From Candidatus Nomurabacteria bacterium (GTDB taxonomy: Bacteria; Patescibacteriota; Minisyncoccia; Phycocordibacterales; UBA918), in contig CALRHO010000030.1 in assembly GCA_943359405.1 (NCBI GenBank), positions 1 through 8,326 of the forward strand: a stretch of DNA of 8,326 nt. The letters are read 5' to 3'. The notes under the pieces were generated by a model. That model was given only the letters and a program-made list of their open reading frames with translations, ran no database searches and had not been told where the DNA came from. How positions within the stretch are numbered: the first letter of the stretch is position 1; every line of letters begins with the position of its first letter. Positions 5,610-8,326 of the stretch are shown here, piece after piece. The translations under genes and the position numbers were made by a program.

Positions 5610-6518
5610 TCATTCGTTCGTTTTCACTGGTGTGCTAATAACTCTGAGTTTGGCGCTGCGAGCGCGGGGATTATGGGCTAGCTCTTCAGAACTCGGGACA
5701 ATTGGACGTTTGGTGATGATGGTGGCACCCTGCTCCGCGAGCTCGCGAAACCGGTGCTTTACCAGACGGTCTTCAATGCTATGGAAGGTGATGATGGCAA
5801 GGCGTCCACCCGGTCGAAGGACACGTACCGCAGCCGAAATCAAATTTTCAACAACGGTAAGTTCATCATTGACCGCCATCCGGAGCGCCTGGAAGGTACG
5901 AGTGGCACAGTGGACTCGACCGCGTCGATAGACAGCCGGTACCGCCGACTCAATGACACGCACCAGCGCACCGGTCGTGTGCAAGGGTGCAATCGCGCGA
6001 GCCCTCACAATGCCACTGGCGATTCTTCGGGCGTACCGTTCCTCACCGTATCCAGCGATGATGGTCGCAATCTGAGTTTCGGTCCAATCGTTGACGATAT
6101 CAAAGGCGGTAAAGGCGTAGTCCGACGGATCACCATAGGTCATCAGAAGCGGTTCATCGACGCGGAAGGAAAAGCCTTTGCCACCATCGGTAAACTGCTC
6201 CATTCGCCACCCCAAATCTGCCAACACTGCATCAACTGTTCCGGCTTCAACATGAGAAGAACTAAGCAAGTTCTCAAGATTGGAAAAATTTCCTGTTATC
6301 AGCGTTACCTTGGGCGCTACCAGAGCCAAGCGCTCGCGCGCAGCAGCCACCGCAACCCGATCGGCATCAATACCGATGTAGTGCCCCGTGCTACCAAGTT
6401 GTGCACATAGTGCTACGGCGTGACCGGCACTTCCGACCGTACCGTCAACAACCGTGCTATCGCGCTCAAGCGCAAGGGCAGCGACCGCTTCTGTCAGGAG
6501 AACGGTGATATGGCTCAT
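5610..6518 (-). CDS. rsmH: 16S rRNA (cytosine-1402-N4)-methyltransferase RsmH (MraW)
   Basis: Methylates N4 of C1402 in the decoding centre of 16S rRNA using S-adenosylmethionine. The family features run in order: HITVLLTEAV at the start (3-12), SAM-binding VDGTVGSAGHA (24-34) and GIDADR (49-54), DAVLADLG (96-103), GFSFRVDEPL (115-124), GEERYARRIA (158-167), RTFQALRMAVNDEL (207-220), FHSIEDRLVK (245-254) and NPRARSAKLR (283-292). The 302-residue length is usual. One oddity is that the canonical DLGVSS segment reads DLGWRMEQF (101-109), losing both serines. It starts 14 nt after the mraZ stop with no Shine-Dalgarno, as in the standard mraZ-rsmH pair. Confidence 0.96.
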   Translation of the reverse strand: MSHITVLLTEAVAALALERDSTVVDGTVGSAGHAVALCAQLGSTGHYIGIDADRVAVAAARERLALVAPKVTLITGNFSNLENLLSSSHVEAGTVDAVLADLGWRMEQFTDGGKGFSFRVDEPLLMTYGDPSDYAFTAFDIVNDWTETQIATIIAGYGEERYARRIASGIVRARAIAPLHTTGALVRVIESAVPAVYRRGRVHCATRTFQALRMAVNDELTVVENLISAAVRVLRPGGRLAIITFHSIEDRLVKHRFRELAEQGATIITKRPIVPSSEELAHNPRARSAKLRVISTPVKTNE

Positions 6519-6532
6519 AGTGACATCTGGAT

Positions 6533-6967
6533 TTAGAGGACGCCGATTTCTCCCAGCTTTTCTGCAAGTGCGTCAGCCTGGGATTCAATCACTCGTTTGT
6601 AGTCATTCCACTTATGCTCATCCCAAATCTCGATGCGATTGTGGATACCAGCGAGAACTACGTTCGTCGCAAGTGTCGCAAAATCTTTCAAGAAATCTGG
6701 CACGAGAATACGTCCAACTGAATCCACCTCAACTTCTACCGCTCCACTCAAGAAGAATCGGTTGAAACTTCTCGTATCCGCCTGCCCGAGTGGCAGCTGT
6801 CCCACCTTGTCGGTGATCTTCTGCCACTCCTTGAGCGGATATACAAAGAGACAGTTATCGAGGCCTCTCGTGACTACAAGTTTTTTCCCAAGTTCCTTAC
6901 GCCACTTGGACGGTAAGGACAGCCGTTTCTTGGGATCCAACGTGTGCTTGTATTCGCCGATTAGCAT
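6533..6967 (-). CDS. mraZ: MraZ transcriptional regulator of the division cluster
   Basis: DNA-binding protein of the AbrB/SpoVT-like fold that represses its own dcw operon; it forms a ring-shaped oligomer. Two tandem MraZ half-domains are visible, each with the DxxxR signature: D11-P-K-K-R15 in HTLDPKKRLSLP, and D82-S-V-G-R86 in VEVDSVGRILVP. The 144-residue length is normal. The start MLIGEYKHTLD is the usual family N-terminus, and an in-frame stop lies three codons upstream, so this ATG is secure. No Shine-Dalgarno is near it; an AAGG lies about 18 nt away. It is the first gene of the cluster and follows the direct-repeat boxes at 7002-7056, its probable operator. Confidence 0.97.
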   Translation of the reverse strand: MLIGEYKHTLDPKKRLSLPSKWRKELGKKLVVTRGLDNCLFVYPLKEWQKITDKVGQLPLGQADTRSFNRFFLSGAVEVEVDSVGRILVPDFLKDFATLATNVVLAGIHNRIEIWDEHKWNDYKRVIESQADALAEKLGEIGVL

Positions 6968-7001
6968 TTCGATTTAGTCTAAACCTTTTTTGCGGTTTAT
7001 T

Positions 7002-7056
7002 CCACTATCTCCCACCACTCCTACACTGTACACCACTTTATCCCACGAGCAACCAC
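7002..7056 (-). promoter_or_regulatory. MraZ operator: GTGG direct repeats at 10-nt spacing
   Basis: On the minus strand, upstream of mraZ, GTGG begins at 7056, 7046 and 7036, and GTGT at 7026. All four are exactly 10 nt apart. After an 11-nt step GTGG follows at 7015 and 7005, again 10 apart, with one extra overlapping GTGG at 7018. Known MraZ sites (TGGGN repeats with 5-nt spacers in E. coli, related boxes in Mycoplasma) also have a 10-nt period, so each box would lie on the same face of the helix for an oligomeric ring. The array is about 35-90 nt before the start codon. Confidence 0.8.
7004..7032 (-). promoter_or_regulatory. Possible mraZ promoter inside the operator
   Basis: On the minus strand TGTACA (7032-7027), 17 nt, then GATAGT (7009-7004); each hexamer matches four of six consensus bases. 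It would be fully covered by the GTGG array. The alternative is TATAAC (7062-7057, five of six), just upstream of the first box, with only a poor -35 (TTCTCC). Either way the boxes overlap the promoter or the transcription start, fitting repression. I cannot choose between them. Confidence 0.35.
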
Positions 7057-7079
7057 GTTATACACAGGGAACTAATGTG

Positions 7080-7112
7080 GGAGAACCTACGCAGGCGTAA
7101 ACGTAGTTCTCC
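7080..7112. repeat. Inverted repeat between the lysS terminator and the mraZ operator
   Basis: GGAGAACCTACG (7080-7091) pairs with CGTAGTTCTCC (7102-7112): 11 bp with one bulged C and a 10-nt loop. An alternative inner palindrome, TACGC-AG-GCGTA, lies within it. No T-run follows on either strand, so it is not a standard terminator. It may be a second regulator site or a stem at the 5' end of a longer mraZ leader. Confidence 0.5.
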
Positions 7113-7148
7113 AACCGAGCTCAGGACTTCGACACTACGGTGCTACAA

Positions 7149-7186
7149 AAAAACACCGACGCACCTAGCGGTGCGTCGGTGTTTTT
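7149..7186 (-). terminator. Intrinsic terminator of lysS (17-bp stem, TAGC loop on the plus strand)
   Basis: Arms 7149-7165 and 7170-7186 are perfectly complementary over 17 bp, including A- and T-runs at the outer ends, with a 4-nt loop. Read on the minus strand the GC-rich stem ends in a run of T, 13 nt after the lysS stop codon. The symmetry would also work on the plus strand, but no plus-strand gene approaches it. It separates lysS from the mraZ cluster. Confidence 0.92.
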
Positions 7187-7199
7187 CTCACCTCAGCCT

Positions 7200-8326
7200 T
7201 TACGTATCAGCATCGATTGTAATTGAACTATCGGTATCATTTTGTTTTGGCTTCATGAGCGGAAACAGTTGGACTTCACGAATTGGTCTATCCAAGAAGA
7301 ACGCAAAAAGTCGCTCAGAAAATCCATGACCAGCAGTCGGTGGCATGCCATATTCGAGCGCCTCGACAAATTCCATGTCAGCCATCTGCGCTTCGTCATC
7401 GCCCGCGTCGCGCAGCGCTTGCTGAGCGAGAAAGCGCTCACGTTGATCGGCTGGGTCGTTGAGCTCACTGTAACCCTGCCCTACCTCGCTACCCGCAATA
7501 ATGAAGTGGAAGCGCTCAACGACTCGCTCGTCAGCTTGCTTCTTGGCCAATGGCGAGAGGGCGGTTGGTTCGTTAATCAAAATGGCAGGACCACCGATAT
7601 TTTTTCGACAGTACTTCCAGAGTGTGTCGACAAGTCGCTCGCGATTATCAGCGCCGCTGTAGACCACCCCGAGCTCAATCAGGCGCGCCTTCATTTTGTC
7701 TTCGGCTGCGGTCCAAATATCAACATCAGTTTGACGTTGTATTTCAGAGGCGTAGTCAATAAGGGGCCAGTCTCCCGAGAGATCGACAGTAAAGCCACGG
7801 ATGGTAAAGACCTGGGTACCGAAGGTTTCCTGCGCTACATACTGGTAGCACTCCTTGAGGAAGGTGTACATGTCTTTGAAGTTCCAGTACGCACTGTAGG
7901 CCTCACACTGCTCGTACTCCTGTAAGTGCTCAGCTGACATGCCTTCATTTCGGAAAATTCGTCCTACCTCAAACGTTTTTGGGAAGCCTGCAACCATAAG
8001 TCGTTTCTGCCATAATTCGCCTGCAGAAATGCGGAGATACACGTCAATATCGAGCGCGTTGTGGTGGGTGGCAAAAGGTCGCGCATCACCACCGCCCGTC
8101 GTGATTTCCAGCGTTGGGGTGTGTACTTCAAGAAAGCCTCGCTCTTCATGAAAACGACGGACCGCTTGCCAGAACTTAGCTCGCTTATAGGCGATATCCC
8201 GAACCTCCGGATTGAGGAGTAAATCTAGGTAGCGTTTTCGGAAGCGCTCGTCCTCATCTTTGATACCGAAGTGCTCTGAAGGAATGGCCTGGAGTGCCTT
8301 GGTAAGCACCCGCCATGATGCTACCC
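7200..8326 (-). CDS. lysS: Class II lysyl-tRNA synthetase, 3' part (5' end outside the window)
   Basis: Charges tRNA-Lys with lysine. The frame stays open to the window edge (VASWR precedes Val at 8309), so the GTG at 8309 is internal. The N-terminal OB-fold anticodon-binding domain, roughly 110-130 residues, is missing. Counting from Val 8309, RYLDLL is at 26-31 and motif 1 with GGGDARPFATHHNALDIDVY at 72-91. Motif 2 is FEVGRIFRNEG (113-123), and motif 3 is GMPPTAGHGFSERLFAF (321-337) with its ATP-binding Arg at 333. The T-H-H-N and D-x-Y-L-R-I stretches distinguish LysRS from AspRS and AsnRS. Motif 3 is one residue shorter than the E. coli form (GLGIGIDR versus GHGFSER), a version I associate with Patescibacteria. 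The stop is followed by a strong terminator. Confidence 0.95.
   Translation of the reverse strand, partial: VASWRVLTKALQAIPSEHFGIKDEDERFRKRYLDLLLNPEVRDIAYKRAKFWQAVRRFHEERGFLEVHTPTLEITTGGGDARPFATHHNALDIDVYLRISAGELWQKRLMVAGFPKTFEVGRIFRNEGMSAEHLQEYEQCEAYSAYWNFKDMYTFLKECYQYVAQETFGTQVFTIRGFTVDLSGDWPLIDYASEIQRQTDVDIWTAAEDKMKARLIELGVVYSGADNRERLVDTLWKYCRKNIGGPAILINEPTALSPLAKKQADERVVERFHFIIAGSEVGQGYSELNDPADQRERFLAQQALRDAGDDEAQMADMEFVEALEYGMPPTAGHGFSERLFAFFLDRPIREVQLFPLMKPKQNDTDSSITIDADT

Noticed and set aside
5754..6410. 218-codon plus-strand frame opposite rsmH
   Set aside because: Antisense shadow of a fully conserved rsmH; no motif or RBS.
7242..7925. 227-codon plus-strand frame opposite lysS
   Set aside because: Antisense shadow of lysS, whose class II motifs are intact on the other strand.
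1..8326. CRISPR array, toxin-antitoxin pair or phage defence genes
   Set aside because: No regularly spaced repeats with spacers and no protein of these families was found on either strand.

Overview
The window looks like a chromosomal segment of a Patescibacteria (Candidate Phyla Radiation) bacterium, possibly Parcubacteria-like, of moderate GC. This is an inference from protein style. MurF lacks its usual N-terminal domain, LysRS has a compact 'GHGFSER' motif 3, RsmH has a divergent 'DLGWRMEQF' segment, and division genes are packed with 6-14 nt gaps and almost no Shine-Dalgarno sequences. No rRNA marker is present, so the phylum call is tentative.

Right to left on the minus strand, the window first holds the 3' part of lysS, closed by a strong hairpin terminator. 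After a 230 bp control region comes a short dcw (division and cell wall) cluster: mraZ, rsmH (mraW), an ftsL-like gene, ftsI (PBP2/3 type), a short murF and an unknown 150-residue helical protein. The mraZ control region carries GTGG boxes at 10-nt spacing, the expected layout of MraZ autorepressor sites. The products regulate the cluster (MraZ), methylate 16S rRNA (RsmH), form the membrane divisome scaffold (FtsL-like), crosslink septal peptidoglycan (FtsI) and add D-Ala-D-Ala to the precursor (MurF).

Left of the cluster the character changes. An intact IS30-family DDE transposase gene lies on the plus strand, with no recognisable terminal repeats. Beyond it, on the minus strand, are a 79-residue lipoprotein gene with a strong Shine-Dalgarno, a three-way-junction structure just after its stop codon, and a candidate small RNA of about 140 nt. 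That RNA has its own sigma-70-type promoter, two C-rich stretches and a 16-bp terminator stem. The window ends in the 5' part of a tRNA-Glu gene with its own promoter.

The most interesting region is about 111-652. The candidate small RNA contains an 8-nt perfect complement to the ribosome-binding site of the neighbouring lipoprotein gene. It could therefore be a 3'-UTR-type RNA that feeds back on that mRNA. This is a hypothesis from sequence only.
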